A DNA stretch of 64,000 bases from Acridotheres tristis. Its lineage: Eukaryota; Chordata; Aves; Passeriformes; Sturnidae. Position numbers and translations under genes: made by a program. Positions 13,665 through 27,600 of this stretch are shown here, in pieces. Under the pieces are notes generated by a model. That model ran no database searches. It saw only the letters and a list, made by a program, of their open reading frames with translations, and was not told the DNA's origin. Location of the stretch: NCBI GenBank assembly GCA_037013685.1, contig CM072891.1, positions 1,057,501 to 1,121,500 on the forward strand, in the 5' to 3' direction. Within the stretch, counting starts at the first letter, position 1, and the number at the start of each line of letters is the position of its first letter.

Positions 13665-16414
13665 GGATAAAGGACATATCCTTGAACTGAGAAGATCTTG
13701 AAAATCAAGTTGCAGTCTATCACTACTAGAGGTATATCTCTGCCTCTGTGAAAAGCCAGCTACAGGTAAGTTACATTTGTAAAGACCATTATCTTGTCTA
13801 GGAGACATGGGATGCTCTTTGCACTTGCTGTGATTAGGACATAATCAATATGAATGGTCAGCTGAGAAGAATGCCTAGTAAAAGGGATACTCCAGCCTTT
13901 CTAAATTCAGTTTACATTTGGTTTTCATGAAAGTCTTAGTAATACATAATATAATCCTAGACAGGAGCTGGAGATAGTCCTCAGTATTTAATTACAAAAT
14001 ACTCATCTATTACATTCATTAGATACGTTCTTATAGAAATATATCACATATTTATTATTTTAGACTTCAAGGTAGGAAATTATTTCTTTAATAGAGATAT
14101 ATTGAGACAGCATCAAAAAAAGGTTGCTTTTTATCCTAAATTCCCTGCATATTTATGATAATATCTGAATATGGAATATAATTATTGTAAAGCTGTCCTG
14201 TTTACTAAAAGTGAGATTTACAATGGTTTAGAACACCTACATCTCTTGGTAAAGACAGAGGGCCCCAGATATTCAACACCTTGATACGATATTATCATTT
14301 AGATGATACAAAATGCAACACATTCCAGTAAACACAAGGCTGATTTAATTTTGTCTCTGTTCACTTTATTGATTTAGTTGGAATGCTGCTGAGTTTACAG
14401 CGCTGCATACTAATTCCTGCCAGATTCTGCCTTCACTGCTCACACTGAGCATTATTTTATTCTCAGGGTAGTCCCATGGAACGAAATGGGACACCAACCA
14501 CCACGTGAAGTGGAGCAACAGAATATGGTCCTGGCAGCAGACAGTTGTATATTGCTTTTCATACTATTATATACTACTTTATGTTATATATATATTTATT
14601 ATTCTAAAAAAAAAAGGAAAGTTATAAAAAGGAGATCTACATAAATGCTTTATTTGCATTTCCACATACTGCAGAAATGTTTACACATTCAAGTTTACAC
14701 ATGCAGTGGTATTATCCACTGGAACCAGCGAGAGTCTTTCAAGCATTTAAAAAATTATTATTATTTCAAAGAGAACATTTGCTTTTGCAAGCAAGAATAA
14801 TGCATGTAGAGACCTCTCTTCTGTGAGATGCCCTTTTCTTGGTGCTCTGAGTTTTAGGAGTGTTATAACAATTCCATAAAATTTTTAAAATTATTGAACC
14901 TTATGTAATATGCTTCTGAGAATAGACTCCGAGTTTTCCTTATTTCTTATGGAGTGACTGTGGAGTGATATATCCCACACTGAACTGCTGTTCTTGTGTC
15001 TTTTATAATATCAAACCAGATAGTAGCATGAAAGCATCAACATAATTCTTATTAATTATACTTTCCTCGTTCTTCTCTGACTTTCATCATTATTTTTGTT
15101 GTTTTTTAATATAACTACCCTTGCACTTATGTCATAAAAAATTCTGCCTTTTTCCCTTTTTTAATATTTGTATTCAAGACAAACAACAGGAGGTTGAAAT
15201 CAGGCCATTTAAAAGAAACATCTGCTGACATTTATTCATATGCTACATGTTCCACTTTCATCATTGAATGTAATGATAAACACACATTCCAGTCAATAAT
15301 GGCAAATCCCAGCCAAGCTTTACAAATGGTCTCTTTAACACCTAAATTGACAGCTCGGGAGAATTTGAGATAGAAGCTAAATATGGTACATTTGGACACT
15401 ATTTCCCTAAGCCTAGAATGACTGAAAGGCTTTAACAAGCACAAACACTGTGGGTATGTGGGTATAGCCTAATACAGGTAAATATCTCATTAGACCTTTA
15501 AGAACTCCTGAGAAAATACTTTTTTTTTGGAGATGTGATAGTATATTCTTCCTTGAAAAATAAATCTAATTATGTTTCCTTTATACAGGAGAACTAAGCT
15601 TAATAAAGCTGAAATTTTGAATAAATTTGCTTTTAAGAAGAAAAATGTTTTGTCTGCTTTGGTTTATTATTTCTTATAACAAGCCTGCTAATTGCTAATA
15701 CATTAAAATATTTATAAATTTGCTTTTAATGCAACATTGTCAAGAGCTAGGTGGATTCTTTATTTAATTCATATGTTTTTGTGTCAGAACATCTTAGGAA
15801 CTGCATATTGCAAAACAGAGTCGCATTTGAATGCAGTGTTCCTCATAATGGGTAACCAAAGATCGTTAAGTATAAAGCTATAGAGTTTTCATGATAGGAA
15901 TAAACAGAAAACATCTCATCAGTTTGTGTGCATATAAATATGTTATTCTGAAAAAATAATTATCTCTTTTTGCATTTCTATGTGTATTCTTTTCCATTTT
16001 AGTTCAGATTTATTAACCTTCTTATAACTGAATCATAAACTGATTTTAAGTCAAGCAGAAAATCACAGCTTTTCTATACTCCTTCATGTGTGAATAGTTT
16101 CTCCTTTCAAAACTCTTGTATAGTTCAAAACAGGTCACTCATTATTTAGCAAAAGGGGGGAAAATTCTACACACTCTAAAATAATGAATGTAAAAATAAT
16201 TATAGGATCACAAAGTTATCTTGTATAGCATAATGAAAAATGTTAACCATGGAGATAATGCTGTATCTCTTGGCTGAAAGAAATCACTTTCCTGATTTAT
16301 CCTTATGAAGAACTGCAAATATTATTTGGTGGTCTTTTAATCCACAGACAATTCACTTGAAGTAGAATAGCAAGAGTCACTATTTGCAAAAAGTTATAGA
16401 CTTTGTGTCTGCCC
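13665..16414. other. AT-rich non-coding DNA, no gene seen
   Basis: The block contains a slightly more GC-rich patch at 14345-14530 with a CACGTG E-box core near 14502. It also holds A10 at 14606-14615 and AT-rich sequence with several TAAT cores near 15660-15770. No frame longer than about 70 codons is present. Confidence 0.65.
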
Positions 16415-16477
16415 AGGGACTCAGCTCAGCAGATCCATGCTGTTGGCTGTAGGAGCCTTTGGATCTGCTTTTGCCCT
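16415..16477 (+). other. Imperfect hairpin, about 63 nt
   Basis: AGCAGATCCA (16428-16437) pairs perfectly with TGGATCTGCT (16460-16469). Inside, GGCT (16445-16448) pairs with AGCC (16454-16457) around a 5-base loop. Outside, AGGG (16415-16418) pairs with CCCT (16474-16477). The stem is broken by asymmetric internal loops of 9/4 and 7/2 bases, which is more disruption than a typical pre-miRNA. The patch is GC-richer than its surroundings. I describe it as a structure, not as a proven RNA gene. Confidence 0.4.
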
Positions 16478-17484
16478 AGGTGTATGTTCACAGCTACCAT
16501 TATTTGTGTTTAGATTTCCTTTGCTTTGCACTGACACGGAAGGATTACTTGAGGCCTAAAACTATATTGAGACTCTATGCCTTTTGTAATTAAAATCAAT
16601 GCATTTCATATATGACAGTGTTTGCAATAATACAGCATAAATACATTAAAAAAATTGATGGACATGTTCAATGGAAAGTTAATATAATCTGAGATGAGTT
16701 TTTGCAGGTCAGTGGAGAAAGAAAAAAAAGTGTTAAAATCACAGTCATAATCTTTCTGTTGTTATTTAAGCATTTTTAAACTATGCTAACACTGGATGTT
16801 TGAGGATCTTCATTTCTTTTTGTTGGGATTTGCCATTGTGCAAAATAAGTTTATTTCTTTTATCAATCTGAATCAACCTTTATTTTGAAGCAAAATAAAA
16901 TTACAATTGGACTTTTGACTTCTAAATTAATGGAAAAGAAAAATTCAGTAAAGCATCTATTAAAGTATTTTAATTTACAGAAGTGCATTTTTATTGAAAT
17001 ATAAATCTGCATACCACTGCAGAACAAATCCAAACACTGTGCCAGTGAAGGTAGAAATAATTTGCTATAAAAGCTGCATAAAAGTTAAATGATCTTCAAG
17101 TAGACCATTCAGCAATTGGTCCATCATCTTCTTAAATCTAGAGTCTTTGATAAATGTTGGGAACTAATACCAGATATCAAACATGAGAAGTATGCTTTTG
17201 CTGAGTGCTGCTTGCTCACTTTCACTTGTGGCCACAGTTTTGGCATTGAATTGTGGTTAGAAACAATCTACATTGTGGCCTAGAAGATGAATATTTTTGA
17301 TTTTGTTACATGATTAAATTTGCCACTAAAGTAACTAAGCAAGTCATCTGGACTAAATATTTGCAAGGAGTTACCCCAGATACATCAGAACAAATTCCAT
17401 GTCTAAGTGTTCTCCATTAGAAAATGGTTTTTGCATCCTAGTTTTCTATACTTGCAAACATTTCTCTTCTTTACAACATGTAAT

Positions 17485-17521
17485 ATAATTATATATATAT
17501 ATACCATAATTATATATATAT
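17485..17521. repeat. Duplicated (TA)n block
   Basis: ATAATTATATATATATATA (17485-17503) is followed by CC and then a second ATAATTATATATATAT copy (17506-17521). Both units are nearly palindromic, so the tract could form a cruciform or slip during replication. Confidence 0.85.
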
Positions 17522-18717
17522 CCCATTATCATAGGTGTGTAACAACTGCTAAGTAGAACGAACATTTTCAAAATCAAGATTCAGGCATCATCATTCTGAC
17601 AGCATAAATTTCTCCATCATGGACAAATAAAGACATAACAATCATATTTGACTTTTTTTTCTAAAAGGAACTAGGATTTTGATATAGTAACCATGAAAAC
17701 CGTAAATACTAGAATTTATATCATTGGAAATGCTGCCTTACTTTCTTAGGAGAGGTCTGAAAAGACAAAGTCTCATTCCTGTCATGCATTCTCTAAATTA
17801 AATTCTGAGATGGCTTCTGAATGAGTAGGTTCTTTGACAAAAGCTGATCTTTGCCAGTCCATAATAACAATCTAGATCTCTAAAAGGATGGAAAACACTA
17901 ACTGCTGGGCTTTGTCCTAATCCTCATACTGTCCAATTTTGAAGGTTTAAATCTACATGAGAATTTTAATGTTTTAACAAAATCTGAAGCTTTGCTAGAA
18001 GCTTTTGAGGTCTGGCTCATTATCAAGAATGCAAGCAAAAGGATGTGATGGCCTTTTTAACTTAGAAAATGCCTGCTCTTTACGTCATGCATCTTCCTCC
18101 AAAACACGCTTGTGAAATCTTTCTGCTGATCAAATTGCATGTTCTAGACTAGAATAGCTCAACTGTCTTCAGCTGAAAGATGTTCTGGATAAAATCCAGG
18201 GACCATCTTTTATTTCCCATGTGTTCTGAACTGGTGAGCGAACATTTGTATAAAAACAGCCCAATCATTTTGCAAAACCATAATTTTATTTTTCTATTTT
18301 AAAAGTATTCTATTTAGGGTCTGAAAACAGCCAAGAAATGACTGCAGTTTTGCTATGTATGACCACTAATACATTGAAAAATGACATAGGGCTCTTTGTG
18401 CATTTTGCTTAGTGTTTTTCAGTTATTTCATGGACTTTCAGATCATCTCAGGTCTAAGATTGGTCTAATGTCAAGAAAATATTGAGCATTAATGAACTGC
18501 CAACAGAGCCCACAGTGCTACCTCTGTTGGACAGAGAACACAGTGCCTGTATGAGGGCAAGTTAGGGTCTTGCCCACAATTCTCATTTGACATTCATTGC
18601 AGGGACTATTCCCCACACGTTGGTTTTCTTTTAAAACCCATTTAAATGGTAGGTGATGCAGGTTAGCCAGAGCTGCAGTCATTATGGGTAAATTGGGTGA
18701 GTTTGTCCTCTTCTGGC

Positions 18718-18730
18718 TTTTTTTTTTTTT
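18718..18730. repeat. T13 homopolymer
   Basis: Thirteen consecutive T follow CTTCTGGC. This is a simple homopolymer with no associated element. Confidence 0.95.
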
Positions 18731-21700
18731 AAGTTAGAAAATAGACGTATGGGATCAAGCTTTTAAATGCTATTATTTGGCCAATATATAAGCATGGTTT
18801 CAATTATGTAGGTTTTTCTCTGAAGAACACCTCATAGGTAAATTAACTTCAATTATGATGCTCATAAAATTGCTTCTATTAAACTCACAAAGATCTACCT
18901 GTCTTAATAATAAATAGTCACAAGAACAATTTTTACCAGTGAATGTCTCATGACTTCTAAATGGATACATTTTCGAGTGTGCTCTAGGAAGTTAGTATGT
19001 TCTCAGAAGATTTCTTTAATTTAGTTGTTGCTAATTTATTCACACTAATACAGGAAAAAAATACTGCAAAATTTTTCATAACAAAAAACTGTGCATATCT
19101 CTGTGTTTTAGCTGGCATGTGGTTCTACACAGATGGTTTGGGGCTTTCTTTGCTGCAAAACAGATGGGCCTCCACTGTCCCTTACCAATCAAAAGAGAAC
19201 TTGAAAATATAGGAATATCTTTACTTCCATTGTGTCCCGTAATTCAAGAAATTAAATGCCTAAATATATAAATATGACTTCCTGTGTAAAATGATGGAAT
19301 ATCATATGTTTAATTTAAACTATTTGCCTATATTTAATGTGAAAACTGTTGGGTGTAGTGGTTTTCTTCCAAACAATAACTAAATATTACAAAAAGTACT
19401 GACTAGAATGAGAGCTATTGCTGTTCATCTTAGCTGTGTGATATTGTTTTAGTTGTACTTTGCTGATACTGTTTAAATTTATTTTAGATGTGATACGATG
19501 TCATTCAAAATAATTACCAACTTAAGAGAGCAGCTTGTTGACAGATCATCTTCTATTATTTTGTTCACATACTGCACTGTATGACAGTAGCACAGACATT
19601 TATAGCGTGAATATCAACTAACTTTGTTTTGTTCTCTGATTATTTGCAATGAGAAGACGGTATTTGGGGCATTTTTCTCTTATCAACACACAGTTTCTTG
19701 CCTCTTTTAGGAGAATTGAGATGAGGCACCAAAAAATATTTCTGTGGCTATACTTAAAACTGCCAGAGGATAGAGAGAGAACTAGTCTGAGAAACGGATT
19801 CACCTTGATATCCAAACCCTGCCAGTGCTAGAGAGGCACATTTACTGGTCATCATAGTACAAAAGATGCAGATCTTTGGCCCTGAGTCTTCCATACAGCT
19901 GCCACTTCTCTCTCAATTTCTGTCAATTGGATGAGATAACACATAGAAATCTTCTTATATCTGCCTGCAGTGGTCAGCTGAAATGCATAGAGAATGTAAT
20001 GCTGAAATATATCATACCAGTTTCATAAGATTCCATTCCCTTGGCATATGGCCACAAAATACAAATAAAATCCTTTTGCATGCACTGGACATTGCCTTTT
20101 AATGATGTTATGCTCAGTGATGGGTAGAGAAAAGTTCCCGATTATATACTTGAAAGCATCCTTTGGTAACTTTTTCCTTAAAGTGAGCTTTCTTCCAGCT
20201 GGAGAAAACGAAGACAGTAATTTCAGATCCTTACATTAAGGTAATATATCTATTATCATGGTCCATGAATTATAACAGCATACTTTTTCTATCTGTGCTT
20301 TGAAAATTACAAGCCTAGTGCCACTTAACTTTATTAATGATGTACATTTTTATGACCCAGTATCTTTGTGTGGGAAGAATCACATCTTGCTGGGTCTAAC
20401 TTGGATGAAAAATGGGCAAGTCATCTAATTTCTTTTAAAGTATGCTGATTTTGTTGAATGCATGGAACACTAAGCAACAGAACATCTTTTCTTTTCCTCT
20501 GCAATCTTCATTAATATTTATAGTTTAACTTTTATTTGGTACATATTGTGAAGAATATATTTTAACAGCAAACTTAGCTGGCTGCAATACCCCGTCTTCC
20601 TTCGTGTAGGTACAGAAAAATCTTCTAATTGCAGGTGATGTTGTTGTTCTATTTTTGTCAATCTGCTGAAGTTATTTTTTAATTATAATTTAAAGGGGAA
20701 ATGAAACAGATTAAATTGCCACATCACAATGTCAAACTAGCTCTTTACTTCCAATAAGTATCAACAATTTTTTTGAGGAATTACAGCCATACAGATTTTA
20801 AAAATGGCATGCCAAGCATCCTGATGCAGGCATTATGTACTCCGGTTCATGGCTGAAGAAAAGTGATATTTTCATACAGAAGAAATAGTAATTGCTGCGG
20901 ATCTTGCCATCAGCTCCTCAAGTGAACTCCACAGTAACACAGAGACTCTTTCCATAGCCTTTCTCAATTCAAACATGATATGCAGGATGAACGCAGGAGA
21001 CTGTGAATTGTAAAGAACTGTGCAGGGGGAAAAACAGGGAGGATGAAGATTCAATAGTCATGTAAGTACAGTCATTAGCCAGCAAGGTTATTACATGTGT
21101 AGGGAAGAGCATTTCACTCTTGGGTGATATTTTATCACTCTTCAGCAGCTTTTTTTGAGGACTAGATGAAGAACATTGATGGGTACCAAAGGAATTTGTC
21201 TAGAAGAAAAGATAATCAAGAACAGGCATTTAAGGAAGGATAGGGTCAAAATCCATGCATCTTGTGGAGATTTCAGCGATAAAAGAACTGCCTTTGCTTA
21301 TCAACTCATTAGGCAAAAGCAACATACAGCCCTTTCAACCAGTCCTAGTATTGAATATACATATGCTAATAATCCCTTTGATACTAATTCGGAATGGTTT
21401 CATTTCTCAAAAGTAGATTTTTAAAGAGAAGTAGAAATGTTTAAACGGTACTCACTGAATATGCAGTAATCAAATTCATGAAAGTCTTCATGTGGTACAC
21501 AATGGTATTAATTATATACAAGTGAGTGCAGCGCAGCTGAACTACTGACTTTTTTAGCACCCTCCTTGACATTTGGGTTTTGAAGCTTTTTAGACTAAAA
21601 TTGTTTGGCTTGGATCATAAGTTATAAAAGTGTATTTTTTTCTCTATATCACAGCAAGAAATGCAGAAATGTACTGCATATTTTAGAAAATAAGTAGAAT

Positions 21701-23765
21701 TATTACATATTTTTATATCAAGTTTTTGGAATATATTTCAAATTACAAATGGCAAGGAAATTTCATACAAAAAAAATCAGATACAATTAAAGCAAGTGTC
21801 ATTTTCTTGATGTGTATACTTTAGTTGCCTTTCATAAAACCCATAAAGAAACATTTTGTCAACTAATAATTTTAAAAATTTGACTTGTGATTCAAAGTGT
21901 AAAAACAAAAGATTTTTTCAGCACATGTAACACAAGAGGTTTTGCAGCACGGTTTCAGAACTCTTTCTTGGTAAGAAACCTTATCTAATCCTGTTTCATC
22001 CTTTAAAACTGCCTACACACTAATCTCAAGGGACAAATTTAATACTTTGCAACAAAGGGAATATAGCCCTTTCAGCTTGAATAGAGGAATTGTTAGGACA
22101 CCACGTGAGGTATGAATAACATTGTAATGCTGCCTTTTACTTGGCAAAGGAAAAAAAGTCTTCTCTTGCCACCAAAAGATTAGACCTTCTTCCTTGGGTT
22201 AAATTTTTTGACCTGTGCTATATCCCAAGACATCTATTTTTCTGTTGTATTTGGGTCTTCTACCTCTTGTGAAGTAAACACTGAGCACATATAAGTAAAC
22301 AGTTTGTTTTAGTTGAAGATAGAAAGGCACTATTTAATTGACTTTTGGTGATAGATGTGTTCCAAATGGTGCAAACACCTTTGACATGGTAAAATATTGT
22401 CTTATGACATGTGTAACACTACATAAAGAATATTAATTTAGCACTTTCTGAGTTTACAGTGTTTAGATGAGAAATGGTAAAAGAAACCCAAATGCTCTAA
22501 TGTGGAAAAAACCAAATAGAATCAGATAACTTAATTCATAGGAAATAAGGATAAATATTTTCTTTCTTATCAATTTTTAAGGTTATAATTTGAATATGAA
22601 ATGAAATATTTCCACCTCATAGTTGTGTACAGTTATTTTAATCTTGTCCAATATGTAGATTCTACATTTTAGATTGTGACATCTTTTTCAAATAATGCAT
22701 AAAGTTTGATAAAGGTAAGGCCTTTCTTATCATAACGTAGATATAACTTAATATTCTCTCTAATTGAACACTGTCTAATGTCCATCTCTTCATACACAAT
22801 ATGTAGTTTGTACCTAATATGCTGTATGAACAATAAATATATTACTGCAGTTATATTTGGTTATGATAAAACATACGAAAATGTAGAAAATATTGCTGTA
22901 AACTACTTTTTCTTTATACACGATACTCTCAACAGTGGAATTTAGGAGAAATAGCCAGGAGTTACCAACTAGATTATACTGAGTCTGACTCTGCTATATT
23001 GAATTAAAAAGTATTCTTGTTTTGTTTCCTCTTGTCAAGAAGGAATTTTGTGAAACAGTATGTAGTCAATGGCAACAGTTACTTGTTGCTGGTGAGAAGA
23101 TAATTAAACTCTGAGATCACACATAACTGGACTTAAAAATAAAAGTAATAATTTCTTTCAATTTGCATTAACATTTGATTTTTAAATTTCTAGTTACTGA
23201 TGTGATGGAATTATTTCCTTATCAGCAATTTGAAATTAAATACCAATACCAAACTCATCAGTAAGGACATACAATTTCTAAGTGTTTTACTTGGATGGTT
23301 TGGGTTGTCTTGCCACCCTGTTGCCAAAGGAAATCGCAGGACTCTAGCTCTCTTAATTCAGCTTACATTTTAAAGCAAAAGAAGAATTCAGATATCATTA
23401 TTTTTTTTACCTTCCACTGCAGCGAATCAAAACCTGTGGATATACATTAAAATCTTTCTGACTAGTTGCCTTTAAACAAATATTTTCCATCAGACAATGT
23501 CCTGCTGAGAAATTATCTCGCTGTCTTCAGTGCTTCTCAGGGACATGAGCTACAAGCCCACTCTTGCTGGGATGTACAGCAATGGATGAGACATTTAAAC
23601 TCTCCATATCCTAATGTTTTCCATTAAAGACACATTTCAGACACAAATAGGTCTGATAAGGATAAAAAGCCCTACATAAACACAGTGTTGTTTTCCTTAG
23701 AACAGGAGCTCTGCTGGTACTATGGGCTTTATTTGCTTATTTGTCTTAAGCACTTCTTTCTGTTT

Positions 23766-23864
23766 TAGGCAACTTCTTTGGTTTTGCTGGCCATGGCAGA
23801 GGGAGTTGGGACTAGGTGATCTCCAGGTCTCATTCTAACCCCTGAATATTTTTTGACTCTATGA
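23766..23864 (+). mobile_element. Older CR1 LINE 3' fragment
   Basis: Plus-strand blocks match a diverged CR1 3' end: GGCAACTTCTTTGG, GGCAGAGGGAGTTGGGACTA, GGTGATCTCCAGGTCT, CATTCTAACCCC and a decayed tail GACTCTATGA. It lacks the full GAGGTCCC block and has an AT insertion before the tail, so it appears older than the copy near 3 kb. The 5' edge is uncertain. Only 3' UTR sequence is present. Confidence 0.8.
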
Positions 23865-24595
23865 CTGTGCCAAAAATTGTGATCAGTTGGGAAGCTAGCC
23901 TGGTTTCAGTTCTTTTCAAAGTAAAAAGTCGATTAAAAATAAACAGGTCTGATTATTTCCTGCCTTGCTGCTTGTGGAGTTATTATATCTGTACAGAGTG
24001 TATACAAAATGCTTACCGTTCTTATTTGTTGCATTTTATACACACTATATCCTTAAATAGTGAATTATTTAAAGTGATGAAAAATCAGCCTCATGGTTGC
24101 TACAGATAGAATAATATAATCTAATTTATTTCAAAGTAATTACATGCATACTAAGCCATGTTAGAGGTGTACTCAGCTTAATGAACAAAAAAAGAGGGAA
24201 ACACAAATACTAACTGCAGTCTTTTGTAGCAACAAATGCAAAATAGTCTACCATATCAGGTTCAAACCCTAGAAGTCCAAATCTAAACTGAGAAATTACA
24301 TCTTACTACAGCAATTTCCAGTCTATGGTGGCAGAAGAAAATTTCCTAGGTTAAACCCATTAAATTGTCTCTATTTTCAACAAAAATCACCTACATAGCC
24401 ACACTTCCCATAAGAAAAGGAAGAGATTAAGTGTCACTAATAAGTGAGGTACTTCTTGCTACTGAATTTTAAACTAGAGGGGTGATCTGTTTTATTCTGC
24501 TGATTACTGTCAGTATTATTGACTATTCAAAAATTTTACTCAGACAATAGTGCAAAGTTTACATGCAAAGTCTCTGGCCACCACACCTTTTTATT

Positions 24596-24629
24596 TGCAC
24601 ACTGCATGGGCAGCATGCAGTGTCATGCA
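24596..24629 (+). other. Strong short hairpin
   Basis: ACACTGCATG (24599-24608) and CATGCAGTGT (24614-24623) form a perfect 10-bp stem with loop GGCAG. After a 3-base bulge, TGC (24596-24598) can pair with GCA (24627-24629). Pairing does not continue outward, so it is too short for a pre-miRNA. Confidence 0.6.
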
Positions 24630-27600
24630 TGCATTTTCTGTCTTGACTTTCAAAAACAGACTGCAGATCAGATGTTTGCTAAAGATTTGCCTATTCTATA
24701 GTTCATGGATCATCTCACACCAAATTATGCATAAAAGGACTAAGTCCTTTTAGATAGGATTGTAACTTCTTTTTGTGGCAGATCATTATAAGCTATTTTC
24801 TATCAAATATGTTCCTCAAGTATTGTTATGTTGTGAGTCTGAGTGACACTAAAGTTGATTTGGTTAAATTGGGATTACCAAGAACTGATGGAGTCTACAT
24901 GACTGGTGAGTTATAATCAAAAACGTGCAGATGGCTTAGAAAAAGATCTCTAAAGATGTCACTTTATATTAGGTTCCATTCACTGTCTCAATTAATAACA
25001 TATGTAAGTATTCAAGTTTATTCCACAAAGCTAGGGATAAATTATATTGGAAGTTGACTTCAAGGAAAAGTTACGATAGAAATACATGAAAGTAAATTGG
25101 AAAAGTTTAGGAACCAATTCTTGATCACAAAAAGTGTGGTTCCATACTCAAGAATCAAAATAGCTTTGGCTAATATTTATTATGTTTCCCGAAAAATCAA
25201 TGTTGATTTATGAAATATCAATAAAAAAGGGAATGGAAAATAAATGGAAATAAATGCAATTAATGTAAATTGTACATTCAAAATTCAAAAAAGTCAAAAA
25301 GTGAAAGGTGCAAAAGATTCTGTACCAAATACGGCTCCCCTCCATAGGAGGATTAAATTAATACTAGTAACAAATTACAGTAATGGTGCAAACATATTAC
25401 AATGCATTGCTGATTAAAATAGTATAACCACAGAAAATATTTAAACTAATATATCCAATTTGGGGGAAGAAACTATCTGCCTGGTTTTTTCATAAAGCAA
25501 TTATGGAGTATTGCACGTCTGCTGTATTAGACATGTAATACACATGTAACACAGATATTCATACAAGGAAAAAACTTCAAGGGATGGCATTTATTTACCA
25601 ACATACATGAATTCCTTCCACCATCTGAGCACATAGTTTCTTACTAAAGCTTACTCTTGACAGAATGGACATTCAGGAAATGAAGGTATACTACACAGCA
25701 TGGCAAGAAAGAGAAATGAAGTAACCCAGACTCATAGACCACTAATATTTTAATAAAAGAAAGCTTGAGGAAAAGCTGATAGCAAATTCAGTTGTCAAGG
25801 AATTAAGGTATAATAATTTCAGTCAGCTTGAGTCTACAGAAAATATGTCGTTTCAGATAAAAGTAATTTCATTTTTTGATGAGATTTCAAGTTTCGTTGT
25901 TAGCAGTAATTGTATAAATGTAAGAGACTCCGGTTTTGGTTAGACATTAACGAACCAGCCAACTGACAGATCGAAAAAATGGATGTCAATGCAAAATAAT
26001 TGTCAAGTGGAGTGTTTCTAGTAGATTTCCCTGGGGACTGGAACAAGACCCAAAGCTTTTCATCAGAGATATTAAAATAATACATCACCTCAAGAAAATT
26101 TCCAGGTGAAAAAACTTTGTAGAGTGATAAATAAAGTCAGAATTATTATTTCAGAGGAAAATATAAAGCAGAAAGGGGCCACCAGGTCCACATCTATGTG
26201 CTTTAATGCAGATATTAGCTGAATTATCTGAAACATTGTATTTGAACTAAAAATCTCTCTCATAAAAATATCCAAGCATGTTTATGAACATGCTCCACAT
26301 AATCCACTGCACTGCAAAAAACCCCTTCTGTCCTGAGCAAATTGTTTCAGTAGTTATCTAATTATTTAAAATGGGTGCTTTATCTTGAGATTGAATTTGC
26401 CTGGCTTCAGGTTGCAACACCTGCAGGTGTGGTAATGCAGTTCTCAGTGATCTGGACAGACTTGGAGGTACTTCTCCCTTCCTTTACCATTAGTTTGGGT
26501 TCTAACCTACCCACATAAGGTAAACTCATTTTAGGTAGGGTGAGTCTAGACCTACATCTCAGGCCTAAAGTTTACCTGAGAGACTCAAAGTAATTGTCAT
26601 TGTTAGAAACATGGTAGCTTGGTTGTGTTTCTACTGAGATGAGAAAAGTCGTTTAGGACTTTTTTAGAAAAGACATTTAGGATGGTAAGGGAATTTTTTG
26701 AGAAGACACCATTGATCTATGCTATCTACTTTGGAAAATTACAGTGAGTTTCATGTACCTACCTAAATATCAACTTCAGCTCCTGTGCAGATACCAGAAA
26801 TTAAAAAAATCACATAAATATACATGTGTAAATAGCAATAGAAATCAGAAGACAAAATGGACAACTGCAATCAATCAAACAAAACCATTAAAGAACATTA
26901 AACCACTAAACTCATAAGGTTCTGCTTCATGGGAAACAGATTTTATTCTCTAAAACCCTCAGAGAGATATTGTTAGGCAGGTTAGGGACACTTGTTTGGA
27001 AATGAAGTTTCTAAACATTAATTGATCTTGTTTGATGATGACAATTTTTCACATTAAACACTGGTTCATAGTGGTTGGGGATTTTCAACTGTTGCTAATT
27101 TTTGAATGAAAGCAAGAGTATTTAGGTGTTCTCCAGCAGGTTCAAAAGAAAATTAACTGTTGAATAGCATTCACTAGTCACTTGTAAAGCAAAGCATTGC
27201 ATTTTAAATCCATAAACTTTACCATTTCTCATTAGTTTCCATCCTCAACTCCTATATAAACGTTATTGGAGAATCATCAGAGCCTATCAAATGCACAATT
27301 GGTATGGATTTCAGAAGAGCTGAGCTGTAAATGCACCTGCTTTCACCGCTTGGCAAAAGGGCTACGAACAAAACATGAGACATTCCATTCTGTCACATGC
27401 TGTCTATGCTTAACATGTGGACCAAAACAAAAGATTTATTTTAATCCATTAATAGTTGCAATATCTCAGGTTTCTCAAATGTCATTATGGTTTGAAACAT
27501 ATCAAGAGATTATTCAGTATTTCAGAGAAAGATGGAGCTCAGCACATGGGTAAAATTTTTGAACATAAATTAATTCTTATGCAGAATTCAAACAATATAA

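Larger units (their letters stand above)
16478..23765. other. AT-rich non-coding DNA, no gene seen
   Basis: Apart from an AT repeat near 17.5 kb and T13 at 18718-18730, nothing structured was seen. Open frames stay at or below 82 codons and match no family I recognise. Confidence 0.7.

Noticed and set aside
27253..27553. TATATAAA followed by a 95-codon frame
   Set aside because: The TATA-like string lies only about 6 bases before a TTG codon, leaving no room for a normal transcription start and leader; AT-rich DNA yields such strings often.
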